Source: Pseudoflavonifractor sp.
Lineage (GTDB): Bacteria; Bacteroidota; Bacteroidia; Bacteroidales; Muribaculaceae
Length of the DNA stretch: 64,000 nt
Assembly (NCBI GenBank): GCA_023667145.1
Contig: JAMPAQ010000001.1
Coordinates: forward strand, 980,912-1,044,911
Reading direction: 5' to 3'
Of the stretch, positions 39,050 to 48,603 are shown piece by piece. Each line of letters starts with the position of its first letter. Position 1 is the stretch's first letter. A program made the translations under genes and the position numbers. A model generated the notes under the pieces. The model did no database searches and was not told the DNA's origin. It worked only from the letters and a program-made list of their open reading frames with translations.

Positions 39050-39918
39050 TGACGCGTAACTTCACCCCATTCACGTTAAACCTGCATGGACGCCTGCACA
39101 CGTTTGACCGCCCGCAGGTGATGGGCATAATCAACATCACGCCCGACTCGTTCTATGCCGGCTCACGTGCCATCGACGAGGGAGCAGTGGCGCGGCGTGT
39201 CGAACGTCTTGTCGAGGATGGTGCTGACATGATAGATATCGGAGCATACTCATCGCGCCCCGGGGCGGCTGATGTGACCGTCGACGAGGAGATTGGCCGG
39301 TTGTCGGGAGCCATGAGACTGTTGCGGCAGATAGCGCCCGACCTACCCGTGTCGGTCGATACATTCCGGGCGGCGGTCGCCAAGGCTGCGGTCGAGGAGA
39401 TGGGCGCCGACATCGTCAATGACATATCGGGAGGCGACCTTGACGAGGAGATGGCCGCTACGGTGGCATCACTCAATGTGCCATACATCATAATGCACAT
39501 GCGGGGCACACCGGCAACGATGATGGGCCATACGGACTACTCTGATGTGACCGCCGAGGTGATTCATGCCCTCGCCGAAAAGACAAGGCAACTGTCGTTG
39601 CTCGGAGTCTGCGATGTGATTGTCGACCCGGGATTCGGATTCAGCAAAGATGTCAGGCAAAACTATGAGATGCTTGCCAATCTCAGACTGTTTGCCGAGT
39701 TAGGGCATCCGCTGTTGGTCGGAATATCCCGCAAGTCCATGATAACGCGCATATTGGGCTATACACCTGAGGAGGCACTCAACGGCACGACCGTGCTCAA
39801 CACCATAGCCCTGCTCGGTGGCACGTCGATACTCCGGGTCCATGATGTCAGGGAAGCCCGTGAGGCTGTCAAGCTGACAGGCGCACTCGCCGCCCCAAAA
39901 TCAATCATCACAGAATAA
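39046..39918 (+). CDS. folP: Dihydropteroate synthase
   Basis: 290 residues. GIINITPDSFYAGSR, DIGAYSSRPGA, VSVDTFRA, NDISGG and DPGFGFSKD mark the pterin and p-aminobenzoate sites. Folate synthesis enzyme and sulfonamide target. Followed 29 bases later by cdaA, a regular pairing in Bacteroidetes. Confidence 0.95.
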   Translation: MMTRNFTPFTLNLHGRLHTFDRPQVMGIINITPDSFYAGSRAIDEGAVARRVERLVEDGADMIDIGAYSSRPGAADVTVDEEIGRLSGAMRLLRQIAPDLPVSVDTFRAAVAKAAVEEMGADIVNDISGGDLDEEMAATVASLNVPYIIMHMRGTPATMMGHTDYSDVTAEVIHALAEKTRQLSLLGVCDVIVDPGFGFSKDVRQNYEMLANLRLFAELGHPLLVGISRKSMITRILGYTPEEALNGTTVLNTIALLGGTSILRVHDVREAREAVKLTGALAAPKSIITE

Positions 39919-39947
39919 CCACCACATACAAACACCCGCCCCCTGCA

Positions 39948-40724
39948 ATGGATGGATTTGGAATTAAAGATGCCCTCGACATACTGATAGTAGCGTTCCT
40001 GTTGTTTTACCTTTACAGGATAATGCGCGAAAGCGGCACAATCAACATATTTGTCGGCGTGCTGGCTTTTATCGTCGTATGGGTCGTGGCATCGGAGATA
40101 CTTGAGATGCGTCTCATCGGCACGATACTCGACAAATTCATGAGCATTGGCCTGCTGGTCCTCGTCATCCTGTTTCAAGACCAGATAAAGCGGTTTCTCG
40201 TCGAGCTTGGCAGCCACCAGCGATGGAACTTCCTGAAACACCTGTTCCGACATAACACCAAAGACCGCGAGACCGATGCACGCCGGTGGGTGATGCCGAT
40301 AGTCTACGCGTGCATGAACATGTCACGCAGCAAGACCGGCGCACTGATAGTGATTGAGCAGACCATCCCCCTTGAGAGCTACGAGAAGAGCGGCGACATG
40401 ATAGACGCCGCAATCAACTCACGGCTGATAGAGAATATATTTTTCAAGAACTCACCGCTGCATGACGGGGCGCTCATCATCGCCCATGACCGCCTCAAGG
40501 CGGCAGGGTGCATCCTCCCCGTGAGCCACGACACCAATGTGCCGCGCTCGTTCGGACTGCGCCACCGCTCCGCCCTCGGGATATCACAGGCCACCGATGC
40601 CTTTGCCATCGTGGTGTCGGAGGAGACCGGCAACATATCGGTAGCCCACCGGGGTGTCATATCCACCCGACTCAGCTCTACCGACCTTGAGCATCGGCTG
40701 GCCCACCTCGACCTGTCGGAGTAG
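39948..40724 (+). CDS. cdaA: Diadenylate cyclase, membrane type
   Basis: 258 residues. Three N-terminal transmembrane segments (about 10-75) followed by the DAC domain: SPLHDGALIIAHDRLKAAGCILP and GLRHRSALGISQATDAFAIVVSEETG, with the DGA and RHR motifs that make c-di-AMP. CdaA proteins control osmolyte and wall homeostasis. Confidence 0.93.
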   Translation: MDGFGIKDALDILIVAFLLFYLYRIMRESGTINIFVGVLAFIVVWVVASEILEMRLIGTILDKFMSIGLLVLVILFQDQIKRFLVELGSHQRWNFLKHLFRHNTKDRETDARRWVMPIVYACMNMSRSKTGALIVIEQTIPLESYEKSGDMIDAAINSRLIENIFFKNSPLHDGALIIAHDRLKAAGCILPVSHDTNVPRSFGLRHRSALGISQATDAFAIVVSEETGNISVAHRGVISTRLSSTDLEHRLAHLDLSE

Positions 40725-40808
40725 CGACGAGACTATCGTCCGGCTTACAAATCGCAACAGTGAGGGAAATTTTTGCGACTAATGTTTTTATATTGATACT
40801 CTTTATCG

Positions 40809-40816
40809 TATCTTTG
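40809..40816 (+). promoter_or_regulatory. Promoter -7 element for the Fur-family gene
   Basis: TATCTTTG fits TAnnTTTG, only 8 bases before the ATG at 40825, so the 5' leader would be very short. No -33 TTTG. Confidence 0.5.
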
Positions 40817-40824
40817 TAAACGCA

Positions 40825-41295
40825 ATGAGCGAAGAAAGACTGAAAACATCGGCACGCGCCGCCTTCACCGAATATCTTCAATCTAAGAAGCTGCGCAAGA
40901 CCCCCGAACGTTATGCGATACTCGACCGGGTATTTGACATGACACAGCATTTTCATATCGACTCGCTATGCGCTTCCCTTGACAAAGACTCGTATCATGT
41001 GAGCCGTGCGACCGTCTACAACACGATGGAGCTGTTGCGCGACTGCGGGCTCGTGCGCTCCCATCGGTTTGCAGGACAGCCTACCCAATATGAGCGTGTC
41101 ACCGGCCCCGGGAGTCACCATCATGCCGTCTGCACCATCTGCGGCAAGGTAAAGGAGATCAAGGATTCCGACCTTGCCAAGATGCTTGCCACACGGCGGT
41201 ATCCCACATTCCACACATCCTATTTCTCCCTCTATGTGTATGGAGTATGCTCAACCTGCATGAGAAAGAGCCGCAAGAAGTCAACCGCTAAATAA
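40825..41295 (+). CDS. Fur-family transcriptional regulator
   Basis: 156 residues. N-terminal winged helix (RKTPERYAILDRVF, VSRATVYNTMELLRDCGLV) and a metal domain with GSHHHAVCTICGKVKEI and CSTC, giving the structural CxxC pairs. It could regulate iron, zinc or peroxide genes; the sequence does not decide which. purA follows 42 bases later on the same strand. Confidence 0.87.
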   Translation: MSEERLKTSARAAFTEYLQSKKLRKTPERYAILDRVFDMTQHFHIDSLCASLDKDSYHVSRATVYNTMELLRDCGLVRSHRFAGQPTQYERVTGPGSHHHAVCTICGKVKEIKDSDLAKMLATRRYPTFHTSYFSLYVYGVCSTCMRKSRKKSTAK

Positions 41296-41337
41296 AGGAA
41301 ACCGATTATAAACTAACTAAACCGTTAATAACTGACA

Positions 41338-42615
41338 ATGAAAGTCGATGTATTGCTCGGCCTCCAATGGGGCGATGAAGGAAAAGGCAAAGTCGTGGAT
41401 GTGCTCACCCCCCGATATGACGCGGTGGCACGTTTCCAAGGAGGGCCCAACGCCGGGCACACACTGGAATTTGAGGGCAAGAAATATGTACTGCGGTCCA
41501 TCCCGTCGGGAATCTTCCAGCATGGGCAGACCAATATCATAGGCAACGGCGTGGTACTCGACCCCGTGCTGTTCCGCGAGGAGGCCGAGGCTCTTGAGCA
41601 GAGCGGCATAAACCTCAAGGAGATACTCAAGATCTCAAAGAAAGTCCACCTCATCATGCCTACCCACCGTCTGCTTGACGCGGCCAACGAGAAGGCCAAG
41701 GGCGGAGCCAAGATCGGGACTACCGGCAAGGGCATCGGCCCGACATACACCGACAAGGTGAGCCGTAACGGATTGCGTCTCGGCGATGTATTCCATAACT
41801 TTGAGCAGAAATATGAGGCGGCAAAGGCCAAGCACATAGCCACCTTGACGGCTATGGGCGAGACACCCGAATTTGCCGAGCTTGAGCGCAAGTGGCTCGA
41901 TGCCATTGAATATATCAAGGGATATGACATCGTCGACAGCGAGTATCTCATCAACGGGCTGCTCGCTGAGGGGAAGTCGATACTCTGTGAGGGTGCGCAA
42001 GGGACACTGCTCGATGTCGATTTTGGCTCCTATCCGTTTGTGACATCGTCCAACACCATCTGTGCCGGAGCCTGCTCGGGACTCGGCGTGGCACCCAACA
42101 AGATAGGCGAGGTGTTCGGTATATTCAAAGCCTACTGCACCCGCGTGGGAAGCGGCCCGTTCCCTACCGAGTTGTTTGACGAGACCGGCAAACGCATCCG
42201 TGACCTCGGTCATGAGTATGGTGCCGTGACTGGCCGCGAGCGCCGTTGCGGATGGATTGACCTTGTCGCCCTGCGTTACTCAATCATGCTCAATGGTGTG
42301 ACCCAGCTCATAATGATGAAAAGCGATGTCCTCGATGACTTCGACACCATCAAGGCATGTACGGCCTACGAGATTGACGGCGAGGTGACCGACAAATTCC
42401 CGTTTGACATCGATGAGGAGACCATCAAGCCCATATATGCGGAACTCCCCGGATGGAAGACCGACATGACCCGATATAAGAGTGAGAGCGAGTTTCCCAA
42501 GGCATTTGCAGACTACATCGCGTTCCTTGAGAAAGAGCTCGCCACCCCGATCACGATAGTGTCTATAGGCCCCGACAGGGAGCAGACAGTTGTCAGAAGC
42601 TCATTCAAGAAATAA
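41338..42615 (+). CDS. purA: Adenylosuccinate synthase
   Basis: 425 residues. GLQWGDEGKGKVVD P-loop at the N-terminus, GGPNAGHT, GTTGKGIGPTYTDK, and GAQGTLLDVDFGSYPFVTSSN. Joins IMP and aspartate in AMP synthesis. Full length. Confidence 0.96.
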   Translation: MKVDVLLGLQWGDEGKGKVVDVLTPRYDAVARFQGGPNAGHTLEFEGKKYVLRSIPSGIFQHGQTNIIGNGVVLDPVLFREEAEALEQSGINLKEILKISKKVHLIMPTHRLLDAANEKAKGGAKIGTTGKGIGPTYTDKVSRNGLRLGDVFHNFEQKYEAAKAKHIATLTAMGETPEFAELERKWLDAIEYIKGYDIVDSEYLINGLLAEGKSILCEGAQGTLLDVDFGSYPFVTSSNTICAGACSGLGVAPNKIGEVFGIFKAYCTRVGSGPFPTELFDETGKRIRDLGHEYGAVTGRERRCGWIDLVALRYSIMLNGVTQLIMMKSDVLDDFDTIKACTAYEIDGEVTDKFPFDIDEETIKPIYAELPGWKTDMTRYKSESEFPKAFADYIAFLEKELATPITIVSIGPDREQTVVRSSFKK

Positions 42616-42653
42616 CCTGACATAACTACATACATAACCAAATTACAACTATC

Positions 42654-43907
42654 ATGGCAAGAGTAAAACCATTCAAAGGCGTAAGACCTCCCCGCGAACT
42701 CGTCGAGGAAGTCGCCTCGCGTCCCTATGACGTATTGTCGAGTGACGAGGCCCGCAAGGAGGCCGAGGGTAATCCCAAGTCCCTCTACCACATAATAAAG
42801 CCCGAGATTAACTTTGAGCCGGGTACCGACGAGCATGATCCCAAGGTGTACGACGCCGCTGTTGAGCAGTTCAACACGTTCCAGGAGAAAGGATGGCTCG
42901 TGCAGGATGACAAAGAGCACTATTACATCTATGCGCAGACCATGAATGGCCGTACACAGTATGGCATAGTAGTGGCGGCCAACGTGGACGACTACCTCAA
43001 CGAGAACATCAAGAAGCACGAGCTGACGCGCCGCGACAAGGAGGAGGACCGCATGAAGCACGTGCGCATCAACAATGCCAACATCGAGCCGGTGTTCTTC
43101 GCCTTTCCCGACAACAAGACCCTCGACGGGATAATAACCAAGGTGACCGCCGGCAAGCCTGAATATGACTTCACAGCGCCCGATGGGTTCGGGCATACAT
43201 TCTGGGTGATTGATGATGATGAGACCATCGACACCATCACCAAGACATTCGCCCACATTCCCTATCTCTATATCGCAGACGGACATCACCGTACAGCCGC
43301 AGCGGCCCTTGTCGGCGCTGAGAAGGCAAGACAAAATCCCGACCATCGCGGTGACGAGGAGTACAACTACTTCCTCGCTGTCTGCTTCCCTGCGTCACAT
43401 CTAAAGATACTCGATTACAACCGTCTTGTAAAAGACCTCAACGGACTCAGTCCCGCCGAGTTCCTGGAGAAACTGGAGTACAACTTCATCGTCAAGGATA
43501 TGGGGCCTCTCCCCTACCGTCCCGACGCGCTCCACAACTTCTCGCTCTACCTTGAGGGCACATGGTACTCCCTGACCGCCCGCCCCGGGACATATAACGA
43601 CTCCGACCCGATAGGAGTGCTCGATGTCACCATATCGAGCGACCTCATACTGCGCGACCTGCTCGGCATCTCCGACCTGCGCAGCGACAAGCGGGTGGAC
43701 TTCGTCGGTGGTATACGCGGACTTGAGGAGCTCAAGAACCGTGTGGACTCGGGCGACTGGGCTGCGGCATTGGCTCTCTTCCCCGTGTCGATGGAACAGT
43801 TGATGAATATTGCCGACACCGGCAACATCATGCCACCCAAGACAACATGGTTTGAGCCCAAGCTACGCTCCGGCATAGTGATACACAAACTCGACGACAA
43901 TAAATAA
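42654..43907 (+). CDS. DUF1015 family protein
   Basis: 417 residues starting MARVKPFKGVRPPRELVEEVASRPYDVLSSDEA, the DUF1015 signature. IADGHHRTAAA in the middle is the conserved His-Arg motif, and VDFVGG near the C-terminus is typical. Widespread; in some bacteria linked to serine or aminophosphonate metabolism, but the function here is not fixed. Confidence 0.9.
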   Translation: MARVKPFKGVRPPRELVEEVASRPYDVLSSDEARKEAEGNPKSLYHIIKPEINFEPGTDEHDPKVYDAAVEQFNTFQEKGWLVQDDKEHYYIYAQTMNGRTQYGIVVAANVDDYLNENIKKHELTRRDKEEDRMKHVRINNANIEPVFFAFPDNKTLDGIITKVTAGKPEYDFTAPDGFGHTFWVIDDDETIDTITKTFAHIPYLYIADGHHRTAAAALVGAEKARQNPDHRGDEEYNYFLAVCFPASHLKILDYNRLVKDLNGLSPAEFLEKLEYNFIVKDMGPLPYRPDALHNFSLYLEGTWYSLTARPGTYNDSDPIGVLDVTISSDLILRDLLGISDLRSDKRVDFVGGIRGLEELKNRVDSGDWAAALALFPVSMEQLMNIADTGNIMPPKTTWFEPKLRSGIVIHKLDDNK

Positions 43908-43922
43908 GCGCGACACAACACT

Positions 43923-43961
43923 GAGCGGGACTGTTCCGTAACAATCGGGACAGTCCCGCTC
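43923..43961 (+). terminator. Terminator-like hairpin after the DUF1015 gene
   Basis: GAGCGGGACTGT pairs with ACAGTCCCGCTC, 12 bp perfect, with an inner CCG/CGG. It is followed by CATATC, with no T-run. Confidence 0.65.
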
Positions 43962-44024
43962 CATATCAACTAATCGGAGAGTCACCAAAGACCCCCGACA
44001 TCAGAATACAGACCCGATAGACCA

Positions 44025-44201
44025 ATGGATTTGCCAAAAGACCCGTTTATGCTCATGAGCCTCATCAACATGAAGCTCAGGGACAACTACAGCTCACTCG
44101 ACCAACTGTGTGAGGATATGGACATCAACCGCGAGGCGCTCGAAAAGCAACTTGCCGAGGCCGGATTTGAGTACTCGGCAGAGCATAACAAGTTCTGGTA
44201 A
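44025..44201 (+). CDS. DUF4250 domain protein
   Basis: 58 residues: MDLPKDPFMLMSLINMKLRD, then NYSSLDQLCEDMDINREAL, ending AEHNKFW. The LPKDP-x-(M)L and KLRD-x-YSSLD-x-LC pattern is DUF4250. Function unknown. The next gene starts 10 bases later. Confidence 0.82.
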   Translation: MDLPKDPFMLMSLINMKLRDNYSSLDQLCEDMDINREALEKQLAEAGFEYSAEHNKFW

Positions 44202-44211
44202 TCCACGGGAG

Positions 44212-44706
44212 ATGAAAACCAAGCCATTCAAAGTACCGTCAGACGCATATCTCGGCATAGTCACCCGCCACTGGTGGGGACGATGGTGGCCGGTGGCGGC
44301 GCTGACTGTGCTCGCCATCATAGCGACAGGCATAGTGCTGCACGACGGGCGGATGGCATTTGTGGCCGCAATAGCCGTATTCATAGTGATGCCCCTGTCG
44401 CTGCTCCCTATCTACAGTTACGCGTTGACCAAGGCGGCATCTGTAGCCGCAGCCCCCAAGACAGTCGAATCGACCGCCGATGGCCTGATGATACACCTTG
44501 AGGCCGACGATACAAGGCCGATGTCAGGAACGCTGCTGATAAACAAGGATGAAATATCGGGACTGTCATTCTCGAGTCGTTATATCATATTTCACCTGCC
44601 GGGCAAATATGCCTATCTCCCGGTCCCATACACGGCATTTGAGGACAAGGAAGCCCTGCGGCAATTCTCGAAAGACGCCCACGCCTACCTCAACGACAGG
44701 AAGTAG
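44212..44706 (+). CDS. YcxB-like two-helix membrane protein
   Basis: 164 residues from ATG at 44212. Two transmembrane segments (about 22-40 and 45-65), then a soluble domain where GTLLINKDEISGLSFSSRYIIFHLPGKYAYLPVPYTAF resembles the YcxB C-terminal domain. Function unknown; likely co-transcribed with the DUF4250 gene. Confidence 0.6.
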   Translation: MKTKPFKVPSDAYLGIVTRHWWGRWWPVAALTVLAIIATGIVLHDGRMAFVAAIAVFIVMPLSLLPIYSYALTKAASVAAAPKTVESTADGLMIHLEADDTRPMSGTLLINKDEISGLSFSSRYIIFHLPGKYAYLPVPYTAFEDKEALRQFSKDAHAYLNDRK

Positions 44707-44723
44707 GTGATTGGCAACAACAA

Positions 44724-44753
44724 GAGAGGCCCGGCATCACTGCCAGACCTCTC
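44724..44753. terminator. Hairpin between convergent genes
   Basis: GAGAGG/CCTCTC with an inner GGCA/TGCC. Sits between the YcxB-like gene and the convergent flavodoxin gene. Confidence 0.5.
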
Positions 44754-44783
44754 GGGCTTACGTATAATATTCTATTACAAAGA

Positions 44784-45287
44784 TTAAAGTAGTGGCTTTA
44801 TTTCCTTAACCCAAGCATCAATACGCTCATCGGTCTTGTCGCTCTCGTTGTCCTCATCGAGTGCGAGACCCACAAACTTCCCGTCAACCACTGCCGTTGA
44901 CTCATCAAATGTATAGCCATCAGTAGATACCTGTCCGATGATGTTGGCACCGGCAGCCTTTGCTGCCTCATACAGCGCAGCCATCGCATCACAGTAGGTG
45001 GTGCTGAATCCGCTTGAGTCACCGCAGCCGAAGATGGCTACGGTCTTCCCCGACAGGTCAGACTTCTTGATCAGCTCGACACTATCGTACCAATCGTCCT
45101 GAAGGTCTCCGCTGCCCCATGTGGAGGAGCCGAGCAACAGGTTGTCGTAACCGTTGATTTTGTCGGCATCGAGCTCAGAAGCATTGTACACATCAGATGA
45201 ATCCACGCCAAGCGCGGCGGCTATCTTGCCGGCGATACTCTCACAATTGCCGGAGGTAGAACCATAAAAGATTGCTGTTTTTTTCAT
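44784..45287 (-). CDS. fldA: Flavodoxin
   Basis: 167 residues, long-chain type. FYGSTSGNCESIAGKIA is the FMN phosphate loop; GSSTWGSGDLQDDW and FGCGDSSGFSTTYCDAM form the isoalloxazine loops. A small electron carrier. TACCTTTG on the minus strand at 45319-45312 is a likely -7 element. Confidence 0.93.
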   Translation of the reverse strand: MKKTAIFYGSTSGNCESIAGKIAAALGVDSSDVYNASELDADKINGYDNLLLGSSTWGSGDLQDDWYDSVELIKKSDLSGKTVAIFGCGDSSGFSTTYCDAMAALYEAAKAAGANIIGQVSTDGYTFDESTAVVDGKFVGLALDEDNESDKTDERIDAWVKEIKPLL

Positions 45288-45311
45288 TCCGTATCGTATT
45301 AATATCTACTG

Positions 45312-45319
45312 CAAAGGTA
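45312..45319 (-). promoter_or_regulatory. Promoter -7 element for flavodoxin
   Basis: TACCTTTG on the minus strand fits TAnnTTTG, 25 bases before the ATG. No -33 TTTG at the usual distance. Confidence 0.5.
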
Positions 45320-45405
45320 GGTATGGTCACACGATATGGAAATACCCAAAATCGGGTATTTAACGACCAAGCGGAGGACGGACAGTAATCACAATTGGGT
45401 AAACG

Positions 45406-45777
45406 CTACTTCATGAACACAAAATAGACGGCAAGGACAAGACAGACGAATGCCGCGACATGATTCCAGTGAAGCGACTCTCCCTTGAAAAAAATCATGG
45501 AGAAGATGACGAACACCACCAACGTTATGACCTCCTGCATCACCTTGAGCTGCATCAGCGAGAACGGCCCGCCGTTACCTGAATATCCGATACGGTTGGC
45601 CGGAACTTGAAAACAATATTCGATAAGCGCGATGGCCCACGACACCAGTATTATGACAAAAAGCGGCCAGGACTGCGATATGCCTGCCGACTGCAATTTA
45701 AGATGGCCATACCACGCAAAGGTCATGAATACGTTGGCCACCACAAGCAACACCAATGTAAGTACCGCTGAACTCAT
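45406..45777 (-). CDS. DUF486 (DMT-like) membrane protein
   Basis: 123 residues, four transmembrane helices. FMTFAWYGHLK near the N-terminus and SWAIALIEYCFQVPANRIGY in the middle are DUF486 features. Substrate unknown. Overlaps the end of the upstream gene by 4 bases. Confidence 0.85.
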   Translation of the reverse strand: MSSAVLTLVLLVVANVFMTFAWYGHLKLQSAGISQSWPLFVIILVSWAIALIEYCFQVPANRIGYSGNGGPFSLMQLKVMQEVITLVVFVIFSMIFFKGESLHWNHVAAFVCLVLAVYFVFMK

Positions 45778-46901
45778 TTCTCTGTTTTCTGCTTATATCT
45801 ATCGTTACTGATCATTTCCCTGCGCTTGTACCCGAGTCTGTAATTCTCAAGCGAACGATCGCGCCCCCGCCCCGATATCGGTGCCAGCACCGACATATTC
45901 ACGTAGTGTTGGCCGCTGCCGCGTGCAATGGGAAAGGCCCAGTGCTTAAGCTCAACGATGCTGTCGCACATCGGGCTGCGCCATTCCGCTCCGGCAGGTC
46001 GCAGCCCCAGCGGGACATCATCGAGGAAGACCGGGACTACATGGGAACATGGAGGATAACCTATAGCCGTCCACATTATCGAGAGCGACGGATCCTCACC
46101 GGGAGCGACACCCTCAACCACAACCGAGGCACTTGTCGAGTATCGCGGGATGAAATCCTGATCCACGACCCAACGGTCGCCACTTAGTGACATATCCTTG
46201 TCCAGCAGCGAGTGATAGAACGACCGCGACAATCCATCGGTAAAGGTGGATGCCGTGACACTGTCCCCGTCGAGATAGGGCTTCAGCAGCCTGACGGCAT
46301 TCTCGTGGCGTATGTAACCGAATCCAGAGGTGCTATCGCCCGAATATGAATAGTTGGTACGCACAAGCACACCGTCAGACTCATCAAGCGGATAAAACGT
46401 GTAGTCATAATCATCCGTCTCAAAATATCCACCATTGCCGTTGGCATCAATGACTCCGAAATTGGCCTGTACACCCATCGGGCGAGGCATCCCCGCCAGC
46501 AATGCGGCAAAATCACCGACACTCCGGCAGCGCCGCAGTGCCTCCGTCATCACAGCGCCCTCCCGGTCCTTGTAGGAGGCTGTGTCGGGGACAAGGTTGT
46601 AGGAGGCGGTATTCATTACCGCAAATCCGGCCTCGTTGACGCCAATCCAAGCGTCGAGCAAGAGAGAGTCGCCGCCGTTAAACAGAGCCACATATCCTAT
46701 ATCTGACGAATCACGCGGCTCAACCCTCGCCACAAAATTATGCTCGGTGCCGGTATCGCGGTTCTTCCACAGCAGCGGACGCCCGGTGGCCGAACGCGAC
46801 GCGCCTATTATGGCCGATGTGCAACCACCGGCATCAAGGGCGACACCGGCAGTCACCGCGCCAACAATCAGCGCAACAAGGTATCTTGTCTTATGTTTCA
46901 T
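45774..46901 (-). CDS. Ntn-hydrolase (C45 / linear amide hydrolase-like), exported
   Basis: 375 residues. A signal-like segment (about 7-25) ends just before GGCTSAIIGASRSATGRPLLWKNRD. Cys27 would become the N-terminal nucleophile after processing, as in the C45 acyltransferase and penicillin V acylase families; the GRPLLWKNRD strand is their hallmark. Asn-Ala (VMNTAS) and FETDDYDYTFYPL follow the family order. It probably cuts amide bonds outside the cytoplasm; substrate unknown. Upstream partner of the DUF486 gene. Confidence 0.75.
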   Translation of the reverse strand: MKHKTRYLVALIVGAVTAGVALDAGGCTSAIIGASRSATGRPLLWKNRDTGTEHNFVARVEPRDSSDIGYVALFNGGDSLLLDAWIGVNEAGFAVMNTASYNLVPDTASYKDREGAVMTEALRRCRSVGDFAALLAGMPRPMGVQANFGVIDANGNGGYFETDDYDYTFYPLDESDGVLVRTNYSYSGDSTSGFGYIRHENAVRLLKPYLDGDSVTASTFTDGLSRSFYHSLLDKDMSLSGDRWVVDQDFIPRYSTSASVVVEGVAPGEDPSLSIMWTAIGYPPCSHVVPVFLDDVPLGLRPAGAEWRSPMCDSIVELKHWAFPIARGSGQHYVNMSVLAPISGRGRDRSLENYRLGYKRREMISNDRYKQKTEK

Positions 46902-46995
46902 CTCTCACAGTAAAATCGGGGTCAAAGTTAGCACCCCGATGGATAATATCAAAATAATTCATTACCTTTACATTGTTTATTATATAGAGAGACCG

Positions 46996-47400
46996 ATGGA
47001 TAATCCCGAATATATATTTGAGTTGCCTATAAAGGTGCGCGACTATGAGATAGACGTGGAGGGCATCGTAAACAACGCCAATTACCTGCACTATCTTGAG
47101 CTGACACGACATGAGTTTTGCGAGAAAGCCGGCCTGTCGTTCGCACGGATGCACGAGATGGGACTCGCCCCTGTCGTACGCCACGCCGACATCGAGTATG
47201 TCAACTCGCTCCATATAGGAGAGAGCATGGTGAGCAAACTCGCACTCAGACGCGAGGGCGCCAGGTTTGTATTTCAACAGGATATATACCGACAAGACGG
47301 TCTGCCGATACTCAAGGCAGTCATTACATGCGTATGCGTCGAGTCAGGCAAGGTGACCCGTGGCGAGAGACTGGCCGAAGCCTTCAAGGAGTATCTTTAA
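46996..47400 (+). CDS. Acyl-CoA thioesterase (hotdog fold, YbgC/4HBT type)
   Basis: 134 residues. KVRDYEIDVEGIVNNANYLHYLELTRHEF is the 4HBT active-site region, with the catalytic acid at Asp-Val-x-Gly. A single hotdog domain. Followed after 23 bases by dprA on the same strand. Confidence 0.87.
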   Translation: MDNPEYIFELPIKVRDYEIDVEGIVNNANYLHYLELTRHEFCEKAGLSFARMHEMGLAPVVRHADIEYVNSLHIGESMVSKLALRREGARFVFQQDIYRQDGLPILKAVITCVCVESGKVTRGERLAEAFKEYL

Positions 47401-47423
47401 TTATCCCGCAGCCCCATTATCGC

Positions 47424-48524
47424 ATGGAGATCTCCCCCTACCATATCGCATTCGGCTCGCTCAAGGGTATGACCCGTACCCTTGCCGACGAGCTGTTGAC
47501 GAGAGTCGGGTCGGAGGAAAACTTCTTCAAGTTACCAGAACGGGAACTCGTATCGCTCGTGGGCTTTGACAGCCGTCTGTTTTCCTCGGATTACAGAAAC
47601 GAGGTGCTTGAAAAGAGCCGTACCGAGGCCGACTTTGTCGCCAGGCATGACATCCGCGTCCTCTACTACAGTGACGACAGCTATCCACACCGCCTGACCG
47701 ACTGCGAGGATGCCCCGATATTGCTCTATGTCGCCGGGGACTGCGACCTCAATGCCGCCCACATCGTCAGCATCGTGGGGACACGCCATGCAACCCCATA
47801 CGGCAATGACTTTACAAAACGTATGGTCGATGGTCTCGCCGACAAGATTGACAGCCTCGTCATAATCAGCGGCTTGGCATACGGTATCGATGTCACCGCC
47901 CACGTGGCAGCGTTACGTGCCGGAGTCCCGACCGTGGCAGTGCTCGCGCACGGGCTAAACACCATCTATCCATCAGCCCACCGCAACATCGCAGCCGACA
48001 TAGTACACTCGGGCGGGGCGCTTGTCACCGACTACCGCTCGTCAGATGCCATACACCGAGGTAACTTCATAGCCCGCAACCGCATTGTCGCCGCACTCAG
48101 CGACTGCACAATCGTCGCCGAGTCGGCAGCGAAAGGCGGTGCGCTCATCACCGCGCGTCTTGCATCGGGATATTGCCGGGATGTATTCGCCCTGCCGGGA
48201 CGGACAAGCGACCGTTACAGCGCCGGATGCAACCGACTGATAGCGTCAAACACGGCAGCACTGGTCGAGAATGTCGATGACGTGATCGCGGCAATGAGGT
48301 GGATGCCCAAGGCCGACGAGGGGACACAATCGGAGATGTTTGTCGAACTGACACCCGAGGAACAGATTATCACCGACTATCTCACCGGGCGCGAGGATGG
48401 ACAGATCAACACGATGTGCGTCCAGACCGGGATACCGATAGCACGGCTGATGGGACTGCTCATTGACATGGAGTTCAAGGGTCTCATCCTCTCCTATCCC
48501 GGTGGAAAATACCGGCTTGCGTAA
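47424..48524 (+). CDS. dprA: DNA-processing protein DprA
   Basis: 366 residues. Rossmann core: VSIVGTRHATPYG, ISGLAYGIDVTAH, HRGNFIARNRIVAALSD and GRTSDRYSAGCNRLI. A C-terminal winged helix (about 310-366) ends GGKYRLA. Loads RecA on incoming DNA during transformation. The frame stays open upstream through the thioesterase gene; ATG at 47424 gives the family start. Confidence 0.92.
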   Translation: MEISPYHIAFGSLKGMTRTLADELLTRVGSEENFFKLPERELVSLVGFDSRLFSSDYRNEVLEKSRTEADFVARHDIRVLYYSDDSYPHRLTDCEDAPILLYVAGDCDLNAAHIVSIVGTRHATPYGNDFTKRMVDGLADKIDSLVIISGLAYGIDVTAHVAALRAGVPTVAVLAHGLNTIYPSAHRNIAADIVHSGGALVTDYRSSDAIHRGNFIARNRIVAALSDCTIVAESAAKGGALITARLASGYCRDVFALPGRTSDRYSAGCNRLIASNTAALVENVDDVIAAMRWMPKADEGTQSEMFVELTPEEQIITDYLTGREDGQINTMCVQTGIPIARLMGLLIDMEFKGLILSYPGGKYRLA

Positions 48525-48603
48525 ATGACAACCGTAACCGAACAACCGTAACACAGATTACGTTAAAACATAAAAAACAACCTCTAACCAATCTGACAAC
48601 CCC